NCBI GenBank assembly: GCA_947475525.1
Contig: CANJMI010000009.1
Location: forward strand, 62,001 to 126,000
Reading direction: 5' to 3'
Source: Polyangiaceae bacterium
Lineage (GTDB): Bacteria; Myxococcota_A; Polyangia; Polyangiales; Polyangiaceae
Length of the DNA stretch: 64,000 nt
The stretch's first letter is position 1. Every line of letters begins with the position of its first letter. The notes below the pieces were generated by a model. The model had not been told where the DNA came from. It was given only the letters and a program-made list of their open reading frames with translations, and did no database searches. Of the stretch, positions 47,555 to 57,214 are shown one piece after another. The translations under genes and the position numbers were made by a program.

Positions 47555-48597
47555 CGCTGCGGATGGCCGTGCTCGGCGCGGGGCGTTGGGGCAAAACTCT
47601 TGTGCGCGCCCTTGGGTCGGTGGCTGGAGCCGAGGTCGCACGGGTGGTCGATCCCTCCGACGAAGCACGCCATTGGGCGTCGGCACTTGGTCTACGCACA
47701 TCGCCCGAAGCTCGGGCGGCCTTCGAGGACCCCGCCATCGACGCGGTCGTCATTGCGGCTCCCGGCGAGCTGCATGCGCCTCTCACGGTAGCGGCCCTCG
47801 GTGCGGGCAAACACGTGTTCGTCGAGAAGCCGCTGTGCCGCTCGCTCGAGGAGGGGGCTCGCATCCGCGCCGCGCTCCTGGCGTCGGACCGCGTGCTCAT
47901 GGTCGGACACCTGATGCTCTACCACCCTGCGGTCGATAAGCTCCGCGAACTCGTGCGGTCTGGCGAGCTCGGCGCGTTGCGCTACCTCACCGCGACTCGT
48001 GTGAATCTCGGCACCGTGCGCACCCACGAGAACTCATGGTGGAGCCTCGCCCCTCACGACGTGGCGATGATCCTTGCGCTCACGCAGACGCTTCCCGTGC
48101 GCGTCTCGGCTCGGGGCGCCGCCTACCTCAACCCGAGCGTCGAGGACGTGGTCTTTGCGCACCTCGAGTTTCCCGGCGGCGTCTTTGCGGCGATTCACGT
48201 CTCGTGGCTCGAGCCCTGCAAACGTCGCGAACTCACCGTCGTCGGAGCGCGCCGAATGGCCACCTTCGATGACATGCAGCCGTCCGAAAAAGTGCGCGTA
48301 TTCGATGTCGGACCCGAACCGACGGGCGAGTTTGGCAGCTTTGCCGAGCTCGTCGCGCTACGTCACGGCGACATCACGATCCCGCGCGTATCGCATGCGG
48401 AACCGCTCAAAGTCGAGCTCACCACGTTCGTCGCGTCGGCGCTTGCAGCGTCGAGTTCACGTTCGGTTGGTGCGCCTTCGTTCGACGCCTCATCGCTGAG
48501 TGGCATCGACCAAGGGCTCGACGTCGTCCGCGTGCTCGAGGCGGGGCAACGTTCGCTTGAGTCAGGCGGCGCGGCCGTTGCGTTAGGCGAGGCGTGA
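47551..48597 (+). CDS. wbpB: Gfo/Idh/MocA-family UDP-sugar oxidoreductase (WbpB-like)
   Basis: The 348-residue protein has the Rossmann start MAVLGAGRWGKTLVRALGS and the family motif KHVFVEKPLCRSLEEG, followed by the catalytic EKP/H layout (APHDVAMILAL). WbpB oxidises UDP-N-acetylglucosaminuronate at C3, making the substrate of WbpE. The start is GTG 47551, fused to the upstream stop by GTGA. The three genes lack the first-step 6-dehydrogenase (WbpA) and a 2-epimerase (WbpI), which must be elsewhere or replaced. No glycosyltransferase is in this window. Confidence 0.88.
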   Translation: MTLRMAVLGAGRWGKTLVRALGSVAGAEVARVVDPSDEARHWASALGLRTSPEARAAFEDPAIDAVVIAAPGELHAPLTVAALGAGKHVFVEKPLCRSLEEGARIRAALLASDRVLMVGHLMLYHPAVDKLRELVRSGELGALRYLTATRVNLGTVRTHENSWWSLAPHDVAMILALTQTLPVRVSARGAAYLNPSVEDVVFAHLEFPGGVFAAIHVSWLEPCKRRELTVVGARRMATFDDMQPSEKVRVFDVGPEPTGEFGSFAELVALRHGDITIPRVSHAEPLKVELTTFVASALAASSSRSVGAPSFDASSLSGIDQGLDVVRVLEAGQRSLESGGAAVALGEA

Positions 48598-48617
48598 GCG
48601 CAGAGCGCCGATGACGC

Positions 48618-49160
48618 TCACATGCCGGTCAGGATGAGGAACGTCTCGCCCGACGGAATGAGCTCGAGGCGGTTTTCCTCGACGGTGCTCTTCCATTTCT
48701 CGCCCTCTTTGGTCGCGAGACGGTAGCTGCCGCTGTAGGTGTAGTCGACGAGCACCCGATCGCAATTTTGCTGCTGATCGACGCACGGTTTGCTGTCGAG
48801 GGTGATGCGTCGGTAGCGCATCTCGTAGCGGATGTTGTTCGCGGTCTCGTACTTCTGGGTGAGGTAGGCGCGGAGCCCGGCGTAGTCGACGTCGTCACTC
48901 GCGTCGGCGTTCGGCCCTTCCTCGTAGTAGCCGGGGGCCGCGAGTCCGAGCAACGTGGCGACGTCCTTGCGCTCGACCGCCTTGCGATAGGCCTCGCAGA
49001 ACGACACCACGCTGCGGTGCGGAGCGTTGTCTTCGACGTCGGTGTTGGGGATGTAGTGCACCGCGCAGCCCGAGGAGGCGAGGGCGCTCCCGAGAAGGAG
49101 GGCCGGCGCGAGCACGGCGCGAATCCGGGTCTCGAGTGCTGCGGGCATCAGTGTGTTCAT
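48618..49160 (-). CDS. Small lipoprotein with a possible NTF2/SnoaL-like fold
   Basis: The 180-residue product has a signal peptide with lipobox (LASSGC). A helical segment, VVSFCEAYRKAVERKDVATL, leads into a beta-rich part with YEMRYRRITLDSK and VDYTYSGSYRLATKEGEKW, which resembles an NTF2-like cone fold without clear catalytic residues. Its stop is 21 bases from the convergent wbpB stop. The patatin gene ends 62 bases upstream of its start in the same direction. A second lipoprotein of similar layout lies on the other side of the patatin gene. Confidence 0.68.
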   Translation of the reverse strand: MNTLMPAALETRIRAVLAPALLLGSALASSGCAVHYIPNTDVEDNAPHRSVVSFCEAYRKAVERKDVATLLGLAAPGYYEEGPNADASDDVDYAGLRAYLTQKYETANNIRYEMRYRRITLDSKPCVDQQQNCDRVLVDYTYSGSYRLATKEGEKWKSTVEENRLELIPSGETFLILTGM

Positions 49161-49222
49161 CGACCGGCAACCCGGATAGCCGAGTCGCCATTCCGCGAGA
49201 ACCGCAAAAGCGTGCGGCAGCA

Positions 49223-50185
49223 CTAGCCGACGCTTCGGAGTCCCCCGCGGAGTGCGGCAGGAGTGAGCCCGGGGCTCGATTCGAGGTTGGGTAAGATCCG
49301 ATCGAATACGCGATTTTCCTTCGCGCTCGCGAGTGCGCGCAGGGCGGTTCCGTAGCCGCGCAGCACCACCGGTCGCGCGGAAAAGGTGTTGAAGTAACCG
49401 TACGGACCGAGGTCTGGCGCGATGTCGATGAACGTGACGTCGGGATACCGATGCCGGAGAACCTCGACCCCGCGGCTCTCTTTTTCGGTGAGCAAGGTGC
49501 TGAGCGATTGGCGCAGCACGCGGTGGATGCCGCGCTGTGCAAGCGAGCGCTTCGAGCCGCGGTCCCGCTGCGGCCGATAGATGTTCGAGATGATCACCAC
49601 GTTGGCGCCTGCTTCGACGGCGAGGTCGGCCGAGAGAGTGCGCGCGACTTCTCCGTCCACGTAGTAGCGCCCGCCGATTTGGATTGGGCGGAAGAGTCCC
49701 GGAACACAACAGCTCGCCGCGACAGCTTCGCTCACCGGGACGTGCTCATTTACGCCCGGTCCGAAGACTGTGCGCTCGCCTGAGTCGATGTCGACGGCGG
49801 TGACGTACACGGGCTTCGGGAACTGCCTAAAATCGTTGATTGGCAGATGCTGCCGCAAATACGCTTCGAGTTTCCGGATCGAGAACACTCCGGAGGCGAG
49901 GTGCCCGGGATCGAGCAACTCTTCCGCCGTCGGAGCTCCGAGAAACGTCGACATATGGAGGCGTGGGCCTTGGTGGCGGCGTCGCCACGGCAGCCGATAA
50001 CCATCGATCAGCACGTCGAGCGGGATATCCTGCCCGTACATCGCTCCGACGATGGCCCCGGCGCTCGTGCCGACGAACATTTCGGGAATGAGCCCCAGCT
50101 CCTCGCAGGCCTTGAGCACTCCAAGGTGGGCGAGTCCACGTGCTGCCCCCCCGGATGCGACGAACGCGATCTTGACCGGCGACAT
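49223..50185 (-). CDS. Patatin-like phospholipase
   Basis: The 320-residue protein has the oxyanion motif ASGGAARGLAHLGVL, the nucleophile elbow FVGTSAGAIVGAMYG with the catalytic Ser, and the catalytic Asp in GGRYYVDGEVARTL. It lacks a signal peptide and membrane spans, so it probably acts inside the cell or in the periplasm on membrane lipids. Starting at ATG 50185 gives MSPVKIAFVASGG, the usual beginning for bacterial patatins of this size. A very good -35/-10 pair lies 7 bases ahead of the ATG. Confidence 0.9.
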   Translation of the reverse strand: MSPVKIAFVASGGAARGLAHLGVLKACEELGLIPEMFVGTSAGAIVGAMYGQDIPLDVLIDGYRLPWRRRHQGPRLHMSTFLGAPTAEELLDPGHLASGVFSIRKLEAYLRQHLPINDFRQFPKPVYVTAVDIDSGERTVFGPGVNEHVPVSEAVAASCCVPGLFRPIQIGGRYYVDGEVARTLSADLAVEAGANVVIISNIYRPQRDRGSKRSLAQRGIHRVLRQSLSTLLTEKESRGVEVLRHRYPDVTFIDIAPDLGPYGYFNTFSARPVVLRGYGTALRALASAKENRVFDRILPNLESSPGLTPAALRGGLRSVG

Positions 50186-50192
50186 GCATTGA

Positions 50193-50221
50193 ATTTTACT
50201 CGGTTTTTCGACCCGTGTCGA
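50193..50221 (-). promoter_or_regulatory. Leaderless-type promoter of the patatin gene
   Basis: On the minus strand TCGACA (50216-50221) and TAAAAT (50193-50198) are 17 bases apart and the ATG at 50185 follows after 7 bases. Both hexamers are five-of-six matches to the sigma70 consensus. This is the clearest example of the pattern in the window. Confidence 0.6.
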
Positions 50222-50302
50222 AATCTTCGCGTTCGCGTCTCGCCCGCGCGAGGTCACGCGTTTGCCAAGCGGGCCGCCTCGCTTAACGCAGTGTTTGCCG
50301 AG

Positions 50303-50956
50303 TCACTGCGGCACGTCTTCCGCGATGCGGTAGATGACGTAGCGGTCCTCGTCGCGCCGGAGCCAAAACGTCAGCGATTCGCCAAAAATTCGGTCGGCTT
50401 TCGTCGGTTGTCCGAGCATCCTCACGCGCAGGACCACGTCCTCTGGTGCGAGCGTCTCGCCGCTCGAGGCAAGCGTGAGCTCGACAGGCAGGGCGTCGGC
50501 GTGTTCGGTATCGAACGTCTCGATTTCTGACTCGCGGTAGAGGGCTCCGCGGTCGACGGCTTCGTAGCGGAATTTCGCGAATCGCTGGCGCCACAGGAAT
50601 CCGTAATTGTGGACGCTCTCCAGGCTGCCGCCACGCATGTTACTGACCATGGCCGTCGGCGAAGCGACCGCGCTAAGGGCGGCGAGATCCTCGTGTGTGA
50701 CGCCCTCGAAGAATCCTTGCAGCGTGACTCGCGCCGCCTCGAAGCCAAGCGGAGTTCGCAGGGTGACGATGCCGTTCTCGACGGGGGCGCGACTCTGCGG
50801 CCCGGGCGGTTGGCTCGTCGGATCGATCGCGACGCCGTCGGGACGTCGCGCAGCGTGCGACAGCTTGCCCGCCGTTGCGAAGGGTGTCGCGACGCGCGGC
50901 ACGCAACCGGCCCACACCACGCACGCAAGAATGCATGCTCGCTGCGCTCGTCGCAT
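50303..50956 (-). CDS. Lipoprotein, possibly NTF2-like
   Basis: The 217-residue protein has a signal with lipobox VWAGC (start ATG 50956). A Pro-rich linker leads to a domain beginning TPLGFEAARVTLQGFFEGVT with HEDLAALSAVAS, an RYEAVDRGALYRESEIETF strand pair and a C-terminal RDEDRYVIYRIAEDVPQ. It may be an NTF2-like or similar ligand-binding fold. It sits between the patatin gene and the GATase-like gene, all in the same direction. I found no catalytic motif. Confidence 0.66.
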   Translation of the reverse strand: MRRAQRACILACVVWAGCVPRVATPFATAGKLSHAARRPDGVAIDPTSQPPGPQSRAPVENGIVTLRTPLGFEAARVTLQGFFEGVTHEDLAALSAVASPTAMVSNMRGGSLESVHNYGFLWRQRFAKFRYEAVDRGALYRESEIETFDTEHADALPVELTLASSGETLAPEDVVLRVRMLGQPTKADRIFGESLTFWLRRDEDRYVIYRIAEDVPQ

Positions 50957-50996
50957 CCAAAAAGGGGAGGCGCGGTCGCCGAAAACTCGGCTGCGT

Positions 50997-51839
50997 TCAG
51001 CGGTGCGGTGGGGCTTCGAGCGGGGCATCGGTGCGCGAGAGGGCGAGCATCGCTCCGTCCGCGAGCGCGGTCCACCCTTCCGGTATCGCGTCGTTTTCGA
51101 AGTCGGAGGCGACGACAGCGAGGCGACACGCTTCGAGGTCCGGCATGCGCACCTTCCCAGGATCCTCACCCGCGAAGAGCGGCTCCAGACCTTGCCGCCC
51201 GGAAAGAACGCGGTACGCCATGGGGGTACCGAAGCGCGCGGCGACGAGGCCCTCGGGACTCGCGACCATCACGTTGATGCGGCTCTCGCTCAGTGAGGCC
51301 TCCCTCGCGAGCCGACGCACGAGGTCGATCGTAGCGGCGAGGGCGGCGAAGATGGCGCGCGGCTTCACGTCGGGATCGTCGAGCTTGCCGGCATCGTGGA
51401 GGAACGACAAAAACAGGTGAAAGAGTAACTCTCCGTCGGTGTCGCCGCGCAGTCCGCGTCGCAAAAACTCGGGGACGGACTCGAGCATCCGCGCGCGCAC
51501 GTCACCGAAGCCGGTGATCGTGCCGGTCTCGGCGAAAAGGAACTGCTGGTAACGAAAGGGGTGCGTGTTGTCCGTAGAGCGCGCGCCGATTGTCGCCCGT
51601 CGCACGTGGGCAAGCAAAAGATCACTCGTCACGTCACCGAGCATGTCACCGAGATCGAGCTCGCGGCGATCTTCGACCGGGCGGCGTCGCAGGAGAAACT
51701 CGCCGTGCTGCTGGAAGCCGACACCCCAGCCCCACGGCGCACCCTCGGGGTTTGCGGCGGCGAGCACAAGGCGTTCACGCAGAGCAAAACGCCGAGTGAG
51801 ATCGGGGCGGTTGGCGAGGATTCCGATGAGGCGCGCCAT
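50997..51839 (-). CDS. Class II glutamine amidotransferase-like protein without the nucleophilic Cys
   Basis: The 280-residue protein has the layout of YafJ/EgtC-type class II amidotransferases: a start resembling MCRLLGI, then GWGVGF, AHVRRATIGARSTDNTHPF and the DTDGELLFHLFL segment. The N-terminal nucleophile Cys2 is replaced by Ala (MARLIGIL), and the asparagine of the oxyanion motif HNG reads AETG. Both changes should abolish glutamine hydrolysis. The ATG at 51839 has a good ribosome site (AGGAG, 9 bases upstream), so the absence of Cys2 is not a start-site error unless an exon-like fusion is assumed. A non-hydrolytic role in binding or regulation is inferred. Confidence 0.85.
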   Translation of the reverse strand: MARLIGILANRPDLTRRFALRERLVLAAANPEGAPWGWGVGFQQHGEFLLRRRPVEDRRELDLGDMLGDVTSDLLLAHVRRATIGARSTDNTHPFRYQQFLFAETGTITGFGDVRARMLESVPEFLRRGLRGDTDGELLFHLFLSFLHDAGKLDDPDVKPRAIFAALAATIDLVRRLAREASLSESRINVMVASPEGLVAARFGTPMAYRVLSGRQGLEPLFAGEDPGKVRMPDLEACRLAVVASDFENDAIPEGWTALADGAMLALSRTDAPLEAPPHR

Positions 51840-51892
51840 TGAGTTCGACTCCTGCAAGCGTTCGTGTTTTCACGCCGCTTAGCAAGCTCAAT

Positions 51893-53230
51893 TCAAGGCG
51901 AGAGACGGTTCAACATCCGCGGGAATGGAATCGTCTCGCGGACGTGGCTCAAGCCACACATCCATGCGACCATGCGCTCGAGTCCGAGGCCGAAGCCGCC
52001 GTGCGGAAAGCCGCCGAACTTGCGGATGTCGCGGTACCACTCGAAGGCTTCCATCGGAAGTGCATGCTTCGCGATTGCGGCGTCGAGTACGGCCAGGTTC
52101 TCTTCGCGCTGCCCGCCACCGATGATTTCGCCGAAGCCTTCGGGGGCGATCACGTCGACGCCAAGGGCGAGGCGCGGGTCGTTTGGGTCGCGCTTCATGT
52201 AGAACGCCTTCACTTCTTCAGGCCAACGGTGGACCATCACGGGCCGGTCGAAACGCTTGGCAAGCAGCGTCTCGTCCTCGGCGCCGAAGTCGCCTCCCCA
52301 TTCGAGAGGGGGCGCATCCGTGGCGGTCTCGAGCTTCGCGCGTTCTTCAGCAACGATGGCGACAGCCTCGGTGTACGTGACGCGAGGAAACGGTTTCTGA
52401 ATCTTCTCGAGCGCGGCGACGTCACGCTCGAGCTCGGTGAGTTCAGGGCGGCGCCTTTCGAGCACGCGCTGCGCGATGTGGCAGATGAAGTCCTCGGCAA
52501 GGTCCATCACGCCTTCGAGGTCGGTGAACGCGACTTCCGGTTCGACCATCCAAAATTCCGCGAGGTGGCGGCGCGTCTTGCTCTTCTCAGCGCGGAACGT
52601 CGGCCCGAAACAGTAGACCTTGCCGAAGGCGGCTGCGGCAGCCTCCATGTAGAGCTGGCCCGACTGGGTCAGGTAGGCCGGCTGCCCGTGATAATCCGTC
52701 TCGAATAAGGTGCTCGTGCCCTCGCACGCGCTCGGCGTGAAGATCGGCGCATCGATCAGCGTGAAGTCGCGGGTGTCGAAAAACTCCCGGATCGCGCTCA
52801 CGATGGTGTGCCGTACGCGCATGATGGCGTGCTGGCGTTTGCTGCGGAGCCACAGGTGGCGGTGGTCCATCAGAAAGTCCGGGCCGTGCTCCTTCTTGGT
52901 GATCGGGTAGGGGTCGGTCGGTGCGGCGATGAGCTCGAAGCCCGTCGCCTGCAGTTCGAATACGCCTTCGCGTTTTGGGTGCGCGACGACCTTGCCGCGC
53001 ACGCGTAGAGAAGCCTCCTGCTGAAGCGCTTCTGCTCCCGCGAACGTCTCATCGCCCACTTCGGCTTTCGCCATCACGCACTGGACGAGGCCGCCACCGT
53101 CACGGACTTCGAGAAAATGCAGCTTTCCGCTGGACCGCTTGTTGTAGAGCCAGCCCTGAAGGGTCACCTCTTTGCCGACGTGGTCCGCGAGCTTTGGGAT
53201 CGAGACCACGGAGGGGGTTTCGCTAGCCAT
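51893..53230 (-). CDS. asnS: Asparaginyl-tRNA synthetase
   Basis: The 445-residue class IIb enzyme has the N-terminal OB-fold ([19 protein letters not shown]), motif 1 ([17 protein letters not shown]), motif 2 ([20 protein letters not shown]), the GGGQREENL segment typical of AsnRS and AspRS, and motif 3 ([16 protein letters not shown]). The strong resemblance to AsnRS in the [11 protein letters not shown] motif supports Asn over Asp. ATG 53230 gives [14 protein letters not shown]. The next gene in the same direction, the GATase-like one, begins 53 bases later. Confidence 0.95.
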   Translation of the reverse strand: MASETPSVVSIPKLADHVGKEVTLQGWLYNKRSSGKLHFLEVRDGGGLVQCVMAKAEVGDETFAGAEALQQEASLRVRGKVVAHPKREGVFELQATGFELIAAPTDPYPITKKEHGPDFLMDHRHLWLRSKRQHAIMRVRHTIVSAIREFFDTRDFTLIDAPIFTPSACEGTSTLFETDYHGQPAYLTQSGQLYMEAAAAAFGKVYCFGPTFRAEKSKTRRHLAEFWMVEPEVAFTDLEGVMDLAEDFICHIAQRVLERRRPELTELERDVAALEKIQKPFPRVTYTEAVAIVAEERAKLETATDAPPLEWGGDFGAEDETLLAKRFDRPVMVHRWPEEVKAFYMKRDPNDPRLALGVDVIAPEGFGEIIGGGQREENLAVLDAAIAKHALPMEAFEWYRDIRKFGGFPHGGFGLGLERMVAWMCGLSHVRETIPFPRMLNRLSP

Positions 53231-53269
53231 GCTTGCGCCCTTACCACAGGGACGGCTACGACGTGAGTC

Positions 53270-53788
53270 GTGGCGCGCGTGGATCCATTCGAGATGAGCA
53301 TCGAGCAGCAACGGGCGGAGCTCGAGCCGCTGCGAGCCGGCATGTCGATCGCGGTGATCCGTGCGAAGAATCCCTTCAATATTGGCGCGATCATCCGCGT
53401 CGCGCACTCGTTCCTGGTGCGGGAAATTTTCCTGGTTGGCACCGAGCCCTACTACGAGCGGGCCGCAATGGGGATGCAGCGCTACGAGCGCGTGGTCGAG
53501 TGCGCCGACGAAGAGGTATTCCTCGCGGCGGTCGCTGGGCGCCCGCTCTACAGTGTCGAGCGTGACCAAGCCGATACGACGATTTGGCAGGTCGACTACC
53601 CGGAGGATGTCGTGTTGCTGCTCGGCAGTGAGAATGACGGCGTGCCGCAACGCTTGCTCGATGCGTCCGCTCGCGTGATCGCGATCCCAATGTACGGCAT
53701 CAACCACTCGTACCCGGTGTCCGTCGCAGCCGGGATGGTCCTGTGCGAATGGGCTCGTCGTCGCGACCCTCGGGGCGCAGGGCGTTGA
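53270..53788 (+). CDS. SpoU/TrmH-family RNA methyltransferase with atypical motif 3
   Basis: The 172-residue protein has the SPOUT core: motif 1 [18 protein letters not shown], motif 2 [18 protein letters not shown] and a trefoil-knot C-terminus. In most SpoU proteins motif 3 reads like IPM..SLNVSVA; here it is [17 protein letters not shown], with Tyr-Pro at the usual Leu-Asn. The target RNA is unknown. The start is GTG 53270, with AGGG about 20 bases upstream, and ATG 53294 is an alternative. It is divergent from asnS, 39 bases away. Confidence 0.85.
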   Translation: MARVDPFEMSIEQQRAELEPLRAGMSIAVIRAKNPFNIGAIIRVAHSFLVREIFLVGTEPYYERAAMGMQRYERVVECADEEVFLAAVAGRPLYSVERDQADTTIWQVDYPEDVVLLLGSENDGVPQRLLDASARVIAIPMYGINHSYPVSVAAGMVLCEWARRRDPRGAGR

Positions 53789-53951
53789 TGCCGGCAGGAG
53801 CCATCGTCGAAATCGGGCTCATCGAGGCCGTTGCGCGCCGCCGAACGTCTGCTTCACCGAACTGCGAAACTTAGGCTAACGTCGTGCGCGTTCCGCCTGC
53901 TAGAGTCCATCTCCAACCTCGGTAACGTGACCGAAGAACCGAATCAGAAAG

Positions 53952-55583
53952 ATGAAAATCGCCTGCGGCTCTTGCGCCGCGAAGTACACGGTTTCGGATG
54001 ACAAAATCCAAGGGAAGGCCGTCAAGGTCAAGTGTCGCAAATGCGGCGCTGTGATCGTGGTCTCCCCTAACGGAGAGGTCACCACGCAAGGCGGCACGCC
54101 TCCTGCTCCGCTCGTGACCTACACCGTTAGCGTCACCGATACCGACCAACGCTCGATGGCGATCGCGGATGTTATTGCTGCCTACAACGATGGCACGATC
54201 GACGCCGAGACGTTCGTCTGGACGGAAGGCATGGGCGATTGGGCGCCGTTGAAGGATGTCGATGCGCTCGTCGACGCGCTGCACGAGGCGGCCCAAGGCA
54301 GCCCGGCAGCCCCGGCCGAAGTCGCGCCGCCGAATGATCTCGGCCAGACGATGGCGATGCCCGACGGCGGCCTTCCGGATTACGACGCCGCGCTGGCGGC
54401 ACAACGCGACGGCGGTTCTCCGGCTGTTGCTTCCCCGGCGGCGGGCTATCCGGCGGCGGGCTATCCGGCTGTTGCTTCTCCGGCGGCGGGCTATCCGGCT
54501 GTTGCTTCTCCGGCGGCGGTCTATCCGGCGGCGGGCTATCCGGCTGTTGCTTCTCCGGCGGCGGGCTATCCGGCGGCGGGCTATCCGGCTGCTCCCGCGC
54601 CAGCGTACGCACCTCCAGCGGAAGACGAACTGAATTCGACCGTTGCGATGGACGGCTCGGCCGCCGTCAAGTTGTTTGGCGGTGCCGCGATGCCGGCCCC
54701 GCGACCCGCGATAGCCCTCGCTCCGACGGCGACCGGGTTTGGAGCCCCGGGCGGCAGCATGTTCGGTGGCGGCGGCGGAGGCATGTTTGCCAACGTGTCG
54801 AGCGGCGCCACTGCGCCGAACTTCGGGGGCGATTCATCGTCCCGGGGGGATGACGGCAACTCCGCAATTTTCTCGCTCAATACCCTGACTGCCAACGCGG
54901 CCGGTGTGCCGGTCAGGCCCAAGTCTTTCGATCAGGAAGACTCGGGCTTGATCGATCTCAAGGCGCTTGCGTCCGGGTTCGGTGGCGGAGCGGACGTCCC
55001 CGCGGCTACGGCGATGTCCGGCGACGGCGGCTTGTTTCCTCTCGCGGGCCTGCAGCCGCTCGCGCCTCCGGTCGCGATGGCCATGGCGGCGCCCGTGATC
55101 GTCGAGGTCGCGAAGCCTTCGAACAAGGGTGTGATGGGCGCGCTTGCCGCGGCCGTTGTCCTGTTGCTCGGGGCTGTCATCTTTCTCGCGGTGCGCGGCT
55201 CTTCGACCCCGACGCAAGAGGTCGCTGGTTCGTCGTCGAGTGCTCCATCGCAGGCCGCAATTGCCGCGAAACCCGCAGATACTTCGACCAGCGCGTCGCC
55301 GGCCGCTGCAGCCACCACGGCGCCTTCGGCGGAGGTGGCTGTCGCCGCGGCACCCTCCGCGACGAGCGAGGCCGCCGTCGCCTCAACTCCTGTAGCCGCG
55401 CAATATGGAGGCCCAGCGGCAGCTCGACCTGTGGCCCCACCGCCTCCCGCTGCCGGCGCTGGTGCTGGTGCGACTCCCGCTGGCGCTGGCGCCACCAAGC
55501 CTCCTCCGCCGAAGTCGAACTCCGGTGGGTGCGCGCCTGATGACTTGATGTGTCTCATGCGCGCCGGTGCGAAGAAGCGCTGA
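53952..55583 (+). CDS. Zinc-ribbon/GYF-domain membrane protein (GltJ/AgmX-like)
   Basis: The 543-residue protein starts with a zinc ribbon with Cys5, Cys8, Cys28 and Cys31 (ACGSC and CRKCG), a myxobacterial cytoplasmic module. A GYF_2-like domain follows (about 55-108, with SMAIADVIAAYNDGTID and WTEGMGDWAPL). Residues 156-213 are Pro/Ala/Tyr repeats, then a low-complexity region. A membrane helix at about 394-416 leads to an Ala/Pro-rich periplasmic tail ending in a Cys pair. This is the order in M. xanthus GltJ (AgmX), where the ribbon and GYF modules bind MglA and other motility proteins. No TonB-like C-terminal domain is seen here, and no other glt genes are nearby. ATG 53952. Confidence 0.82.
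   Translation: MKIACGSCAAKYTVSDDKIQGKAVKVKCRKCGAVIVVSPNGEVTTQGGTPPAPLVTYTVSVTDTDQRSMAIADVIAAYNDGTIDAETFVWTEGMGDWAPLKDVDALVDALHEAAQGSPAAPAEVAPPNDLGQTMAMPDGGLPDYDAALAAQRDGGSPAVASPAAGYPAAGYPAVASPAAGYPAVASPAAVYPAAGYPAVASPAAGYPAAGYPAAPAPAYAPPAEDELNSTVAMDGSAAVKLFGGAAMPAPRPAIALAPTATGFGAPGGSMFGGGGGGMFANVSSGATAPNFGGDSSSRGDDGNSAIFSLNTLTANAAGVPVRPKSFDQEDSGLIDLKALASGFGGGADVPAATAMSGDGGLFPLAGLQPLAPPVAMAMAAPVIVEVAKPSNKGVMGALAAAVVLLLGAVIFLAVRGSSTPTQEVAGSSSSAPSQAAIAAKPADTSTSASPAAAATTAPSAEVAVAAAPSATSEAAVASTPVAAQYGGPAAARPVAPPPPAAGAGAGATPAGAGATKPPPPKSNSGGCAPDDLMCLMRAGAKKR
54417..54590 (+). repeat. Imperfect tandem coding repeats
   Basis: About 174 bp of repeats built from GGC-TAT-CCG-GCG-GCG and GGC-TAT-CCG-GCT-GTT-GCT-TCT-type units encode the SPAAGYPAVA-like stretch of the zinc-ribbon/GYF protein. 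Their near-identity suggests recent expansion. Confidence 0.9.
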
Positions 55584-55611
55584 CGCCTCGTCGCGGCTTC
55601 GCTTGGGACCG

Positions 55612-56117
55612 TTAGCGGCGGTGTTCCGTCGAGCGCACCGCGGCGAGAATCTTCGCCGCGTCGATTCCCGCGGTGAGGCGCGACAGCTCGCGCCCCGTTT
55701 CGTCGAGTATCAGCACCGCCGGTACCGAATCGACAGCGAATTCCGCTGTTTTTCCTTCGGAATCGGCGCTGCTGTCCGAGACGTCGAGCTGAAGCCGCAC
55801 GAGTGGAGCAAGCATCCGCTCGACGTTGGGGTCGCTCCAAACGTCGCGCGCGAGCTTCTTTGAAGCGACGCTCCAATCGGCGTGGATCCACACGAGCATG
55901 CGGCGCTTTTCGTTTCGAGCCCGCGCACGTGCGGTTTCGCTGACCGTCTCCCAGTCCAGGCTCAACGCTTCTCGGGCGGATGGTGGCTGGGTGCTCGGCG
56001 CGGAGGCTCCGACCCCCTTCCAGGCGATGTCCTCGGCGAGCGTTGGATCGCGCGGCTGCTTGTGCGCGTCGCACCCGCCGAGCAACGCGGCTGTCAGTGC
56101 GATGCGGCGTGCCGAGT

Positions 56118-56121
<4 letters not shown>
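55612..56121 (-). CDS. Thioredoxin-fold lipoprotein with SxxS in place of CxxC
   Basis: The 169-residue protein has a signal with lipobox (ALLGGC) and a DsbD-gamma/thioredoxin-like fold: MLVWIHADWSVASKKLARDV, then WSDPNV, a beta strand MLAPLVRLQLDV and the cis-Pro segment AVDSVPAVLILDETGREL. In the redox-active family the first motif is ADWCVACK; here both cysteines are Ser (WSVAS), so disulphide exchange should not occur. ATG 56121 overlaps the stop of asd (ATGA), so it is translationally coupled to a cytoplasmic biosynthetic gene, which is unusual for an exported protein. Confidence 0.83.
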
Positions 56122-57128
<1,007 letters not shown>

Positions 57129-57214
57129 GCCCGGTCATTCGCATGCATTCGAGACGCGGGCAACGTTCTCGCCCGTCCCGCCGCACCCGCGAAACCTGCT
57201 ACAACGGGGCTCGA

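Noticed and set aside
54417-54590. Possible noncoding tandem repeat or regulatory element.
   Set aside because: The period is a multiple of three and it lies within a continuous protein frame.
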